Assembly (NCBI RefSeq): GCF_042453785.1
Contig: NC_091664.1
Location: 31,234,501-31,298,500 of the forward strand
Reading direction: 5' to 3'
Length of the DNA stretch: 64,000 nucleotides
Origin: Malus domestica
Lineage: Eukaryota > Streptophyta > Magnoliopsida > Rosales > Rosaceae
Position numbers and translations under genes: made by a program. The notes below the pieces were generated by a model. It was not told the DNA's origin, made no database searches, and worked only from the letters and a program-made list of their open reading frames with translations. The stretch's first letter is position 1, and each line of letters begins with the position of its first letter. Below are positions 34,641-48,000 of this stretch, in pieces.

Positions 34641-35521
34641 AAAAGGCACCTACCTACTATATATGCAATTATAGTTTTAAAGAAAATAAACAAAACCCAT
34701 GAACGTGACATCACATCATGCTAGAAGCAAAATGCCAAATTTAAAAGTCTTCGGTAATCTTATTATCAAGTTAGTGTCTTATTACTCTTAATTATTGTTA
34801 TTTTTTTATTTATGATTGCGTAATCAAAAAAGCTTTTTATTTGTCAAAAAAATTTCACATTTCCAAATGAGTAAAACTAAATTTGAAAACAAAATTTTGA
34901 AAATTAAAGGGCATGGAAGTTAATGATTGGTTTATTATTTCGACGTTGATAAACGTGCTTATTCCTATTGATGACATATCATTTTATTTGCAAATTTAAT
35001 CTCTCTACCGTTACTCCTCCCATATAGGTCTATAAATAATTCTGGTTGTAGTTTGCACCAAGAGACGAGCAAAGATCGTGAGAGTAGAGCTTCCCCACTA
35101 TTATTTATTTAATTTTGTTTAAATAATATTGCGCGTGTTATTCGGGTGCCCGTTAACGAACATCCTCCTTCTGTCGCTCTCTCTGTGTCTAGAGAGTCAA
35201 GGCTCTTCCTTTTCATCGTGCCTTGTTTGACGAATCTACGTTGTGATGATTGGTGAATGGTGATCACCCAATCCCAATCCGAACCCGAATCCGAATCCGA
35301 AAGCTGATGCTTCTGCTTCTTGTTTCTTCTGGGTTCCTGTGATCAATCACTCCTTCCTCCATCATCCTGCTTTCTGCAACACATTTTCCGTCCCCTGTAA
35401 AAACTACAAACGAGAAAGAACAGAAAACCCAGAAAACGGAGCTGGGCATTCATAATTCTTCATCGAAAACAAGAGCCCCAGGACGAAAAGAAAGAACAGA
35501 AATCAGGTTGTTGCATGGAAG
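34641..35521. other. Upstream region and probable leader of the DUF707 gene
   Basis: An AT-rich spacer to about 35020, then a TATA-like box and about 455 bases of more GC-balanced sequence that is probably the 5' UTR. It includes a short repeat of aatccgaacccg-type hexamers at 35270-35300. Confidence 0.5.
35031..35038 (+). promoter_or_regulatory. TATA-box candidate of the DUF707 gene
   Basis: TATAAATA lies about 490 bases before the start codon, after a C/T-rich stretch. About 30 bases downstream is TTTGCACCAAG, a plausible start site. It would imply a leader of roughly 455 bases. Inference from position only. Confidence 0.4.
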
Positions 35522-38515
35522 ATGAAGTCCTCCTCTGTAAGCACGGATCACCTGTTCGTCTTTCACTCCCTTAATACCGATATTGTAATTTGTAATTGGT
35601 AATGAACATATTGATTATAAAGACAGATACTTGTATGTTTTTCTTGTTTGTATTGGGATTTTTCGGGCTGTTAGATATATCGAATTCATCGTTCCTTGTT
35701 CGAATTCCTCTGCACATATTTTCCTGGCCATTGGATTTGGAGCTACTGAGCATAATTGAATAGCGGTTGGTTAAGAAATATGATGAGGATGCATGCTTTC
35801 TTGTACATAATTGATCATCACTTCTGTTTCTTCAATGGATTTTGTAATTAGTAGTTTAATTTATGATTAGCGGTCAGAAAGTAGCAATAATTAGGTAATT
35901 AGGACATTTGTTCTAATTTCTTTGCAGATAACTTGGTTACAAATTGTAATTTTTACCTCTTTTTCCAGCCATCTAAATTGTTTTGACATGTTTTCTCCAC
36001 TTTTTCATTGCCTTCTCTTGTCAGGTTACTTTTCGTGCAGATTCGAGAAGCGGAAAATCATGTTTTTGTAGTATTATCCCGGCAGCTTGTCTGCTGTGTA
36101 TATTATTTCTCATAGTGAGTGTATACATATCATCATCAGATTACAAAGAGGTATGTATGTATGCGTATATGCATACCAACTTTTAGTCCCGAATCCAATC
36201 TGTATTATGTCTAAGCTTATAAATTATCAGTTTTACTGGCCTGAACATTGGAAGTGAAAGTTGAGTTGGTGTTGACATAATCGCTACTATTTCACGTCCT
36301 ACTGCACAGGATTCATCGTCATTTTGGAAAGTCACAAACAATTTGCAAACTCTAAAATACAAATGCAAGGTTTGTTTATCAGTCAGGTTCCATACCATTC
36401 ATCTTTCCTATCAAAGGAGCTGTTGTGATTTATTACTTATAATTTCTTGTATCTGTTTTAGAATCAAAATAGGCCTTACGGAAGTGAGCCACTTCCTCGA
36501 GGTATTGTTGCCAATACTTCTAATCTGGAAATGCAGCCGTTGTGGCATGCTAAAAAGGTAAGGTTTTTGGAAACGGAAGCTCCTGAATCATTCACCTGAT
36601 GATTGTGTAACTTTGCATCCTGCTGCTCCAATTGACAGTGTTGCAGGCTTATCTATATTTTTTTTTGTTATACTGTTTTCCCAGAAACCTTCGTTTAAAT
36701 TGTTGGAGAAGAAAGATGCAAATTCTTCATCTAGTTTGTTTGCCATGGCCGTTGGGATAAAGCAAAAAGATCTTGTTTGTAAAATGGTCAAAAAGGTATG
36801 TCCTATAAAACAATGCTGACAAAGGTAGTCCAAATTAAGTGCTGCTGATATTTCTTTTTCATTGTTCATAGCTCTTTACAAGTAATTGCTTTTCGCTCAC
36901 CGTGTTTCAGTTTCTGTCAAGTGGTTTCGTTGTGATGCTCTTCCATTATGATGGCATTGTCGATCAGTGGAAGGAATTTCAATGGAGTGACCAAGTCATT
37001 CATGTATCTGCAGTCAATCAAACTAAATGGTAACTAATTGGTCTTACTCTTTATCTTTGAATGCCTGAAACCAGTTAAGTCAAAGCTGCAGTATTGAAAT
37101 GTGATTTTCGGGTTGATGCCTAGGTGGTTTGCGAAGCGCTTCTTGCATCCTGACATAGTTGCCGAATATAGTTACATTTTCCTCTGGGATGAGGACCTCG
37201 GAGTTGACAATTTCCACCCCCAACGGTATATACATTGTTGGCCGGCTGCATCTCTTTTCTCAACCTTGTACATTATACCGACATTAAAACTTGGAAGCTG
37301 CTTACTGGTTCCTAATCCCATTTTGTCAACTTGTTATTTAACACTACTGTTAGGTACGTATCCATTGTTCAAAAGGAAGGGCTTGAGATATCACAACCTG
37401 CACTGGATTATTCCAAATCAGAGGTGCATCATCAAATTACTGTGCGTATGAGAGGATCGGTAGCACACAGGTCACTTATAACTGCTAAATGATGAACTCC
37501 CTTGGGACATATTGTAGAATGGTAACATATGAGTTAATTTCAAGAACCCTTAATTTCAAACAACTTGATATAGTTCATGTTGTATCTGCAGAAGGACTTA
37601 CAAGTCAAGCAACAATGGGAAAGGTTGTGATGAAAGCAGTACAGCTCCTCCTTGCACCGGGTAAAAACTGTGTTTCCATTTGATTGCTCAAGACAATTCC
37701 ATTAGTAATTTAGTATTGTAGTTGTAGAAGTCACCCACTAAAACAATGCAATGCATTTTCTGCAGGTGGATAGAAGTGATGGCTCCTGTTTTCTCTCGGG
37801 CTGCCTGGCGCTGCGTATGGTATATGATCCAGGTACGTGTGTTAACTTATTTCTATTGTCCTGCCTCCCGGAACTCAACTCAAATAGCTGTTTTTCTCTT
37901 CGCGTGAGAGTAGAGACAATGGCGGCTTAAATTGCACCGGTTTGATTATGTTAATTGCAGAATGACTTGATTCATGCTTGGGGACTAGATACACAGATTG
38001 GCTATTGTGCACAGGCAAGTTCTTATACTTCCCTTTCTAGCAAGGAAACGATTTCCTTTGCCTCGATCTTCTGCTGTTTGAGGAACAAACAGACCTGCAT
38101 TCTTTCTGTGTTTGATTTTGAATGTATATGTCATGTTGTAATAGGGAGATCGAACTAAAAAAGTTGGGGTTGTGGATGCCGAGTACATAATCCATTACGG
38201 CCGCCCTACACTGGGAGGACCTTCAGATGATCAAAGTGATCACGTGACGAAAGATAAAATTCGTTGGCAGGAATCGTCACCATCATCAAAATCTACAAGA
38301 AAGGGCCACAGAGTTGATGCAAGTCTCTTGACGGTTGACGCGATAATATTGTATTCAACATATAGTCTTCATTGGATTGATTAATCAGTTTTCGTTTCTT
38401 CATGTTGTTAATGTTGCAGGTGAGGCGGGAATCGTACAACGAAATGAAAGTGTTCAGAAGGAAATGGGAACGAGCCATCAAGAATGATAAATGTTGGATC
38501 GATCCCTACGGGTAG
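35522..38515 (+). CDS. DUF707 membrane-anchored protein
   Basis: Thirteen exons: 35522-35536, 36025-36150, 36310-36369, 36462-36557, 36685-36795, 36911-37029, 37124-37225, 37354-37470, 37592-37660, 37766-37832, 37961-38014, 38145-38318 and 38420-38515, giving about 401 residues. A short basic N-terminus is followed by one hydrophobic helix (about 20-41), so it is probably a type II membrane protein of the secretory pathway. The body matches PF05212/DUF707: MAVGIKQKDLV, FVVMLFHYDG, NQTKWWFAKRFLHPD, YIFLWDEDLGVDNF, VFSRAAWRCVWYMIQNDL, HAWGLD and PTLGG. Some databases label the family lysine-ketoglutarate reductase trans-splicing related; the molecular function is not established, and the DxD-like WDEDLG motif suggests a glycosyltransferase fold (inference). 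The intron after exon 11 starts GC (CAG|GCAAGT). Exon 12 may instead end at 38333 with a weak GT donor, adding five residues. The first coding exon is only five codons. Confidence 0.9.
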
Positions 38516-39695
38516 CCAGTAATTGGTTAGTGCTTGAGCGCTCCTATCCTGTATATGAATATCGTCGTCCATCGTCCTTTATTTGGAGGAGGCTCAGAGC
38601 TCAGAAGTTGGTGTAAAATTTGGAGGATCATTATCCAAAGCAAGGTTTTAAGTCCCCTGAATTTTGCCTCTTTTTTTTTTTTACACAGTTGAAATGTAAA
38701 TGTGAATGTAGAAATCAACTCCACTTTATACTCGAGAGAGGCTTGGCCGGCCGGCCTCCTGTATATTGATGACAACTCCTTCTCTTGATGCTGATGATCT
38801 TGTCGTACTAGCGCCGTCCGATTGAGCTTACAACGTTGCCTATAGATGGCTTGTGGTTTAATTGAAGGTTCCTTCTGTCACGAGTTACACTACTACTAGT
38901 ACCACTAGCTAGTTTTGAGTCTACTCGATCAACTTGTCATACTGCCCTAACCAACTAGACTAACGCTTGTTTAGTTCACTCGTCAAACGAATAAATGAAA
39001 CATGACCTCAGTTAGACCAGTGACCAGCAAGGGAGGGAAGTTGAGAGGAAAACAAGGGCAAGCACTTTGAGCAGTCCATGGGTTGTTGGCATGTCGCCCC
39101 ATATAACCAAGTCATCACAATATTCACAAAGTCAATGAGATTCCCTTTATTCCCCCAAAACACTCTCATCAAGACACCAAAATCAGATCATGTGGCTCAC
39201 TGCCCATGCCTCAAAGGACTCTTTGATTCCACAAGCCAATTACGTACTGTCATACGTTTTAACATTCTCGCATGACAGTGCGTGTTCAACTTAAAATACC
39301 ATTACAATAGCATCCCCGTTAGATGTAAGGTAAAAACCCTAAACACAAACTTTTGGTGCATTGAGACTTGCATTTCACGCAACAATCTACACGAGGATAT
39401 AGAAAAAACCAGAAAATTCCAACCAATAAAAGTTATGCAATTAATATCCATCCAAGAATTGTATGACTACACCATATCACCATCATGGAAGCAAAACTTA
39501 GTGGCTATGGCTTAATTGCCCTCCACACCCCCAGCCAACCCAACTTCCAGCTACATGCATTTATATTCATCACACAAACTCATCCCACCTACTGTTCGAC
39601 TAAAATCTAATCTACTTAATTCTCCAATCTCCACCACCAACAATATCCAATCTCCCATCTGTTTCAGGTAACTCAGAAGCCATAGTTAAGCTAGG

Positions 39696-39732
<37 letters not shown>

Positions 39733-40315
39733 AAGTATCTATATACCCAATGAAATGCTTGAAATTACAGACAGAAGGCAGCAATTTATAGCAGATGAAA
39801 TGAAACCTTCACATTCTGTAAACATCAAGTGGAAAACTAGTAAAGGAAGCAGCAAAAGAAAACATTAGTAGCATCCACTTTCATTTAAAAACATGAACTA
39901 AAAACTCATCACAAATTAATAAAATATCAGCACAAGACTAAAATAATAGAACATGGGAGTTGAATCTTAATCCTTGTCATAGAGTGTCACTCACAGCAGC
40001 TCTACTGAGCACTTACATTAATATATTGTTTTGGAAAGTCAATAAAATATCATTAAGAACCCCAAATAGCTCCATTAACAAGGACAATGTTCCCTAAAAT
40101 GCCTCACAACTATGCCAATTCCACCAAAAAATGGAAAATTATCCCACTAGATATAGAAATAAGCTAACCTGGAAATATAAATAAATTTCATAACTTCTAA
40201 GCAAACAAATCAAGAACAGATATTCTTTTTCCCATCCAGACTCCCAACAAAATCAAGCATTACCCCTAATTAAACAATTTTTAATTATAAAATTATAAAA
40301 TATAGAGAGGAAGAG
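38516..40315. other. Spacer between two convergent genes
   Basis: Starts with the likely 3' UTR of the DUF707 gene and ends with that of the cysteine-rich peptide gene. A CT run stands at 39700-39731. No gene or clear transposon. Confidence 0.5.
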
Positions 40316-40814
40316 TTAGATATGGCATCCAAAGCAATTACAGGTCTTGGGTGTGAAAGAACAGAAACCGAAAGGCCTGTTTGGAATGTTGCAATTGATG
40401 GCATAGCAACAAGGAGAAGGCAAGCAAAGACCTTTGGCACCTCCACAACAAGTACACAATGCACAAATCTGAAAGCTCCCCAACTTCCTCCTGGTTTCAT
40501 TCATCACCAAAGTCTTCATCTTTTCAGCTCCGATCAGTGGCACCAGTGGCCCCACAGCTGCAGACCCATTGGCCTTAAAAGTTCAAAACAACAAACAAGC
40601 ACTTCAAATCACAGAAAACCCAGAAAAAAAAATCATGACCCGTTTGACAAAAAAAGTACAGGGATCTATGAAATTGAAAGGAAAGTTGGGGTCTTTGAAG
40701 CAAAACACTCACAAGGTCTAAGCTTGCTGATTCAGTGGTGGAGATAGCAGTAGCCAAAAAGGACAGCAGTAGGAGGAGAGAGAAGGTGACCCCATGAGCA
40801 CGAGCAGGCATCAT
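40316..40814 (-). CDS. Small secreted cysteine-rich protein (DUF7866-like)
   Basis: Two exons, 40713-40814 and 40316-40573, with a GT-AG intron of 139 bases, encode 119 residues. Residues 1 to about 27 are a signal peptide (FSLLLLLSFLATAIS core). After a short spacer, the C-terminal 68 residues hold 12 cysteines, starting KLGSFQICALCTCC and running through LCLPSPCCYAINCNIPN, RPFGFCSFTPKTC and NCFGC to the stop. I recognise this block as conserved across flowering plants in a family of unknown function (recently DUF7866). All twelve cysteines fall within 50 residues, suggesting up to six disulfides and an extracellular or vacuolar site. Function is unknown; a signalling or defence peptide role would be a guess. 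A second ATG directly after the first would shorten the protein by one residue. Confidence 0.85.
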
Positions 40815-41550
40815 GAATTGCTTCTTGAGATGGGTGCTACTTTGGTGTGAGCTTTGAGTGGCAAAAGGTGATGGTAATTTGGTAAAAGAGTGTGAGCTGG
40901 GAAGTGGGTCCTTGATCTTTTTTCTTGAGCGGCCTTTGATTTCGATTTGGTGGATCATAAATGTTATGGTAACAAGGGTCCGTAATGGGTATTTGCTTTG
41001 AGCTGCTTGATTAGGAAGTTTGGGTTTGGGTTTGAGGAATTGGAAAATCAAATGTAAAGAAAATGCCTAGAAAGGGTTTGGGAAAAATTAGGAATAAGGG
41101 AGGATTGATTATGTGCAGTACAAGTACGAGGGTTTCTCTTGTCGGACCAAAGGTGCGGACGATCCATGCAGACCAATATCTAACAACTGTGACGAGTCTA
41201 GTGTATCGGTATAACGGCCCTGACTGATTCTATCAACGATAGACAATAACTCTCCCATTCGGCGCAAACATAGCTTACAACTTTCATCATACTATGCTCT
41301 CCAAAGAGCAACTCTTCTCTCCAAAGAGCAACTCTTCTCAAAATCTCAAAAGGAAAGGTGTTGAGTTGGAATCTCATTCTAACTAAGGATTATTGTGGTA
41401 CCGTAGGATCTAGCTACATGAGAACTAGGAACGGAGAGCTTTCCCCCCTTTTCCAGACTTAAAAACTCGTATAATTCACAAATAAAACTTGGAAAAAAAT
41501 TTGGGAAAGCATGAGGAAGGGAGCTGGCAGCGGATCAGGGAAAGGAATCT
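40815..41550. other. Upstream region of the cysteine-rich peptide gene
   Basis: Likely leader and promoter on the minus strand. A 19-base unit ccaaagagcaactcttctc is duplicated in tandem at about 41300-41339. Nothing else recognised. Confidence 0.5.
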
Positions 41551-41672
41551 GGGATCCGGGCCGTTGGATTTTGATCCAACGGCTACAAACAGAATGGGCT
41601 ACAAATAGGAGGGCCCTTTAAAAGTTATAATAATTGTAGCCGTTGGATCAAAATCCAACGGTCTGGATCCCG
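41551..41672. mobile_element. 122-bp palindromic MITE
   Basis: Left GGGATCCGGGCCGTTGGAT and its near-complement at the right end form inverted arms of about 37 bases. Each arm contains the perfect 22-base palindrome built from ccgttggattt and its complement. The loop is about 48 bases. The size and structure are those of a minimal MITE. The target duplication is not clear. Confidence 0.75.
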
Positions 41673-42109
41673 AACTAGGTGTATTTGGTGGAAAGGGGCA
41701 AATGATGTCAACAATAAACCTGATAAAAAAAATATAAAACAAATTACAAGATGCATACAATATATTTTGAACTCTTTTTTATCTGACGACTCCTCCTTCC
41801 CTACAATTTTCTATTTTTATCAAACTTTTCATTACAACTTACAAGGCTTGATGTAATACCCGCGAAAGATAAATGATAACATGAGAAAATTTGGGGTTTG
41901 GGATAGACAGAATGTTCACATTGGGTTTTCCAAGTGACAATATTTGGAGATGTTTTATACAGTGCAGCAATGTGAAATTCAGAAAGTTGAATCTGTCAGC
42001 TGAATGCATTTTCAGGACACAATCAACTTCAATTTACAGATATCATACCAGACTCTTGTTCATCCCTCAAAAGATTGTTAATGTAAATGGCTCGCTTTCG
42101 AGCCGCCTT
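41673..42109. other. 3' region of the CCCH gene and spacer
   Basis: AT-rich. The 250 bases nearest to 42110 are probably the 3' UTR of the CCCH zinc-finger gene (minus strand). Confidence 0.5.
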
Positions 42110-45054
42110 TCACTCCTCTGTGTCAATGTTATCCTCTGCACTAGGCATCTGCCTAGGCTCTGACAATGAAAGTCTCCTGGGCTTTGCTGATCCTGCTTCG
42201 ACTAGCCCTTCTGAAGATAAATTTAATGAAGCGGCCCCCGACGTTGAACCCATCAAACGCCGGGCTGGGGCATCAGCCGAAGATGATGCAGAGAGATTAT
42301 AAGTGAAGATACCCATAGGGTGGTTGAACTTGCAACTTGGTCCAAACTTACAGATACCATAACGAGAATAGAAGATGCACAACGGTTCTCCCTGTTAAAA
42401 AGTGTACCAGATTCATCGTGTAAAATACCACCAAGTTAGACTACTTAATGAAACATGTAGTAAGAGCACACAACTAGTTTCGAAACCATAGCTCAAGTTT
42501 ATAAACAAACTCCAACAGTAAAAGTAACTCACCGGTCGTAAAGGAAGGCCCATTGGACTCAAAACACAGTCTGGAGCAGGAATTAACCTCTCCCTAGGAT
42601 GATGGAATCTACAGACTCCACCAAACTTACAATCCCCGGTCTTCATATAAAACTGGCACTCAGGCTGGCCAGGTCTCTCAGGAAATACATTTTCCCTTTG
42701 CAATGCATAGAACCCTACAGGGATGGAACCGGAACCGTAAGGAGAAAAGCCCCCTTGAGATCCTGAATTTTCCGGTTCACCTTGTTGTGAAGTTCCATAC
42801 ATCTGACTGTTTCCCGCTGTTTGTTGCTGACCCTCTGGAGATGAAACGGAGCCAAGTTGGCCCTGCAAAAATTACCAACAAATAAGCGTGTTGATTCTGC
42901 TCAGGGGACCATAGCGCAATTATACTATTGAACTCAAACTCAAAAGCTGCTGTATTAGAGCTTTTCTGATGGAGTGCAGTAAAAGAAATTGCAAACCATT
43001 CAATTTTCATCTTGTTTTCTTCTCATGAAATAAATTTTCAAACTATGATTTGTGCAGTAAGATCAACAATTTTAAACACACATGCATATAACTCCGATTA
43101 GATTGATTCCGAGACAAACAATAACTAGTTGCACCCTAACCTGCTATCATAAGGTAAAACAAGAGCATCACAGCATTTTGCACAGAGAGGTACAAAAAAC
43201 TTACACTGTATGCGTTCCATCCTGGGACTGATACCACTCCTTGAGGAACAATGAGAGGAGTGTAACTTGATTGAGCTTGCCAGCGTGGACTGGGAATAAA
43301 AGATGCTCTTGACCAATTTGTAATTCCTCCTGCATACGATTGCTGGCCAGGAGTAGTTGGAGATTGGACAGTAGGATATACAGTAGAGCCGCCCACTGAA
43401 ACCATCATATTAGTAGGTTGGGGATGGTGGAATTTACAAGTGCTTCCAAACTTGCATTGTCCAGTTCGTAAATAATAAGCACATTCGACCTCATTCTGCT
43501 AAAAACAAAGAATAAAAAGTAAGGAATGTATCGTACCAACTAAGATGCACACACAGATCTACAAACAATCTCTAAAGCAGATATGGTTTCTCCTCTAGCA
43601 TATATGTGTGATTCTTAAATCATTATTTTGTGTCACACTACTTCTAAAATTCACCACGCCAACCCAATTGGCGAGTCCCCTGTCTGTCCGTATGCCACAA
43701 AAATAAACTACGAAGTAGACATTCAAGTAAAGCAAAGAGAACGGAAATGTACAAATGAGGTGAAAATGGCACAATAATGAGATAAAAACAGAAAATCGAA
43801 CCGGTCGAAGTGGATAGCCTAAGATATTTAAGGCAACTCTTCCAGCAATTCCCGCCTTGTCTCTAGGATGATGAAACTTGCATGTTGCTCCAAACTTGCA
43901 GGTTCCTGTCTTCAGGTAGTACTGCAGGGAAGTTTAACAAATATTATTGAAGTCAGACCAAAATTTACACGACCGACCTTCCACAGAAATACATGCCTGA
44001 CACTCTGGTTGTCCAATTCTTTCGGGGAACTCTCCCTTCATCCTTGCAGCGGCAATAGCCTGGAAATAAACACAATCTTATTATACAGACATATAATTTC
44101 AATCAAAATTGAATGAAATTATTAAACATCAGACACGAAGCGTACTACCCTTGTACTAAACTCATAAAAAATCGCGTAAACATGGTGAAACTATACCAGC
44201 TTCCGGTTAGGTGGATGATTAAAGCGACATGTCGCCCCAAATCTACAAAGTCCTGTTCTGATGTAATAAGAACAATCTGGCTCTCCAGCACGCTCGGGAT
44301 AGGGCCCGGCTTCCATTGTTTCACTTGATCTCATATTCATTTGCCACATTGCATCTGAAATAACATTTCATAACTATGTTCGTTACATTGTATCATGCAA
44401 ACTTATCAAAATTCAATTGAAAGGCATATTTTCGACGAGTCCATTTCGTCTGCATTCTGTTACCACTTGTATACCTTAAGAAGTCAAGCAAATAAATTGT
44501 GCCTTAAACTGGTAATTAAATTCAATTATTCGTCTTGTTGTTCTTAGAAGCCGATCACACAACATTGACATTGCATTTTCTGTTTAAATTGGTTCTGAAT
44601 ATAACAATTACCGTATTTAAATCGTCATGGAATGGCTAAAACAAAACAAAACAAGAGGCAACATTCTGTAATCATTCGAGAACCGGAAAAAAAATCAAAT
44701 TAAAAAACAGAAAAACATGCGAATTCAAGTCCTGGGAATCGAAATTGACGAAGCTGAAGAAGATTTGAAGCATTGATCACATCTGAATTGAGCTATTGAG
44801 AGGTCAAAGGGGACAATTTGCATCGGCGGACGCAGCGAACGTGATTGGGGAAACAAGGAAACAATGGCGAAGCAAAAGAGAAGCAGAAACAGAGAAAACA
44901 ACGACAATTATTGACAAACAAAGACAAATGTATGTGCGTTGCGTTATGTAAGAGAGAGAGAAAGATGACCTTGGGTCAAGGAGGCTGACAGTGAGCGAGC
45001 GTCGGTGACGGGCGCGGCAGCACGAGACATGGGTATTCCGGCATCGAAGTCCAT
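42110..45054 (-). CDS. Five-finger CCCH zinc-finger protein, ZFN1/ZFN3-like
   Basis: Seven exons: 44970-45054, 44197-44354, 43997-44059, 43802-43921, 43205-43495, 42533-42862 and 42110-42391, giving 442 residues. Five C-X8-C-X5-C-X3-H fingers are visible at 56-75, 101-120, 147-166, 308-327 and 354-373. They are arranged three plus two around a Gln/Ser/Pro-rich linker, the layout of the plant ZFN subfamily (Arabidopsis ZFN1, ZFN3 and relatives). Known members bind single-stranded nucleic acid and act in RNA metabolism or regulation, probably nuclear. The intron between exons 3 and 4 is GC-AG (CAG|GCATGT to TGCAG) and only 75 bases, and it splits finger 2 just after its first cysteine. The tail after the last finger is Ser-rich ([21 protein letters not shown]) without a known domain. 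The leader upstream of 45054 carries several GA/TC runs up to about 45420. Confidence 0.93.
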
Positions 45055-48000
45055 GGCTCCGTCGCCGGTGAGAGAGAGACAGTAAGTTAAGTCGTCGTCA
45101 GCAGCACCACCACCACCACCTGGCCGTCACTCTAGCAAACCCCACCGGAATTCCCATTCATTCACTCACCCCCTCCCCCTCAACCACCCGGCACTCTACC
45201 CAAATCCCCCTCTCAACGATCAGACACACACACACTATATCTCTCCTCTCTCTCCTCTCTCTCTCTCTCTATCTAAACCAGACCAAACCCAGACCAAACA
45301 AAGAAAACAGAGAGCCAAATTAACAAGAATAACAGCTTTCTAGAGAGAGAAACTTTTACATGGAGAGAGAGAAAGCAGTTTTAAGAGAGAGATGATGAGA
45401 GGGACAGAGAGAGAGAGAGCGGTGTGTTCTCCTCTCCACAAACGAGAAGAGGAATAAAAACCAACCATCTCTCAACCAGACAAGCTTTTTCACCCGCGTT
45501 TTGGCAATAAACGGACCAAACCCCACATTATTTCCCTCCCCCGCGACTGCCTCAGCTCCTATACTCGCTCACCCCGCTCCACGCGTGCCCCTCCTCCCTC
45601 ACCATTCCCATTTGCTTTTGCGTTTTTGCTCGACGTCAATGCCCTCATCCAATTTTCATTCGACACGTTGTCGGCTTCCGCAGCGAGTAGGTTCCACTCT
45701 CTGAGCTGCGAATATGCGCTTCCCCCAAACCGGATACCAGAAACTCGGACCGCTTCCTGTAACCGCTTTTACTATTTCCAGCTTATTTCTTTATATTTTC
45801 CACTGCCTGCTCTCCCTCCCAATTTTTTTTATTTTGATTTTCAATTTTTTTTAATAATAATCGAAATCTTACTAATTACGTTTTTTTAAAATTAAAAGTG
45901 ACGTGATTTCGTCATGACAACCTGCTTTATTCGAGAACTTGAAAAACTCACAAAGATATTTAAGAGATATATTAATTAGAAAATAGTTATACATGTTTTC
46001 TTTTATTAATATGAAGGAAAGTAGTTGAGATATTAAAAAGGTTTCAAGACCAAAAATAGTCAAATGCATGCATGGTTGACGAATGAGTTTTCCCATCGGC
46101 AGAATATACAATTACGAAACGATGGGTCCAGGGTCCATCCTCGTTATGTTTCTATATGCCAATCAAAAAAACAAAATTTAAACCGTATTATTGTTAGTTC
46201 GCGGACATAACATACTTAAAATGCAACAAAGTCTTAGAGCCTCGTTTTGATGTCTTCAGCAACTAAATCCAACGAGGAAGAGTCACCATGCAGGAATCCG
46301 ATGGCCTGGACAACTTAGCGGGCGTCACTCGCAAGCTCAATCTATCACTCGAAAGCCAGCTGGCCATCCTCCTGGCAACTTGAAACTCCACCACGTCAAG
46401 GCTTGTCACGTGGGATATTTTTTAAACAAAAACAACTTCGTAACGGAATGTCACACCGACATGACAATTTTAATAACAGCACAAAAAAACTCTGTCAACA
46501 TTAAATTTCATCCACTACAAAGAATAACGAAAACTTTAAGACGAAAACGAAAGGAGTGAGCATTAAAAGGGGGAAGAATCACAATAATTAAGGTGAGATA
46601 ATCAAGCTTGTAAAAAGGGTTATGTAAATGTACTATAAATATGGTTTTTGTGCCCTCTATGAAGGGTAACCATGCATATTTGTTTTAGTTATTTAACCAT
46701 CAAGATCATATCTAGCTACTCCCTGCCAATCCTGTAAAAAGCAATATGTCAATTTCTCCCACTTTATGTTATGCAATGGATTTAATTACTTTTCGGAAGC
46801 TCTTCTAATTTGTTTCTGCCCTAATTTTGGTACTGAGATTTTGCACCTTTACATCCCTTCTTTGCATTATTGGCTTTAGACAAGGTGGTCGCTCTCCTTG
46901 CTCAACGTATGAGTTCGACTTGCCACCAACGTTCGGTGGTGCTAAACATGACAAGATTTGTTGTAGGCTGCTGCTTATTTAATTAGTAAAGCTCTCATGC
47001 TTTTACTTTTATGATAGTTGCTTGACGAATGACGTTGTCAAGACATCCATATATTTTTCTAGCTAAATCTATTACCTATGCACCGTTTGCACAATTATTT
47101 GGAGCGGTTATTGTTCTGTTGAGCGAGTAGATTATCTTTTTTGGTAGGTTTAACGATGACATATAGCGTAATGAGTTATTTGTTTAATCGATATCTTCTA
47201 ATTTGTCCTCTTTTGTAACCCAATAAGAAAGAAAAAAAAATTGTTTCAGACACTTTATATGGAGTCATTCATTACTCGTTTATATTTTTTGTTAAATTAA
47301 ATTAAAAATAGAATAACTAGATATTAGTACACCAAAAACAAACAAAATCCATACGTAAATGAAATGAGTAGGGTGGGGAGTAGTGAAAGTTGGAGGGAAA
47401 ACAAGGTGGAATTTGGTGGCAACACGAGGAATCCGCCGGGGCGTAAGAGGAGAGAAGAGGCGGGGCCGTTTCAAGTCTTAACCGGCGGAGATTCACTTCT
47501 CGCTGTCACCATTCAAAAGTGGCGGCAGCTCGAACGCATTCCCCTCAAACCTGATTGGTCGAGCGGCTCAGCTGGGTTGGGTTAGGCCCAGTTTTGGGCC
47601 CTCACTGGCCTTTCCTTTTTTGTTTTTGCAATCGCATCTTTTTTTTTGAAGAGGGACAAAAAAAGGAAGACGATTAGAAGTGTACGCGTGGACGATTTCT
47701 ATTTGTCCTCCGGCCTTCGGATTTATGCAGTGAGCTTTCTTCTACCCTCTCACACCAATTTGGTTGGTTGTAGATGCTTGGTGGAATTACCAAGTGGCCC
47801 TCCCAATTGATCCATTATTTCCACTTCCAATTGAAGAGCGATTGACTCATGTGTTTGTGTATGCATTGATCACTATACTTCACCATAATAAGATCTTCAT
47901 ATGGTGCCTTACATCTTTTATATGTGATGTGCATTTGAATTCGAATATCTTTTAAACGACTCAAAAGTACAATTATGTTATTTTATTATTACTATTTGAA

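Noticed and set aside
45501-45889. Pro/Ser-rich frames upstream of the CCCH gene
   Set aside because: GC-rich promoter-like sequence with no domain and no splice support.
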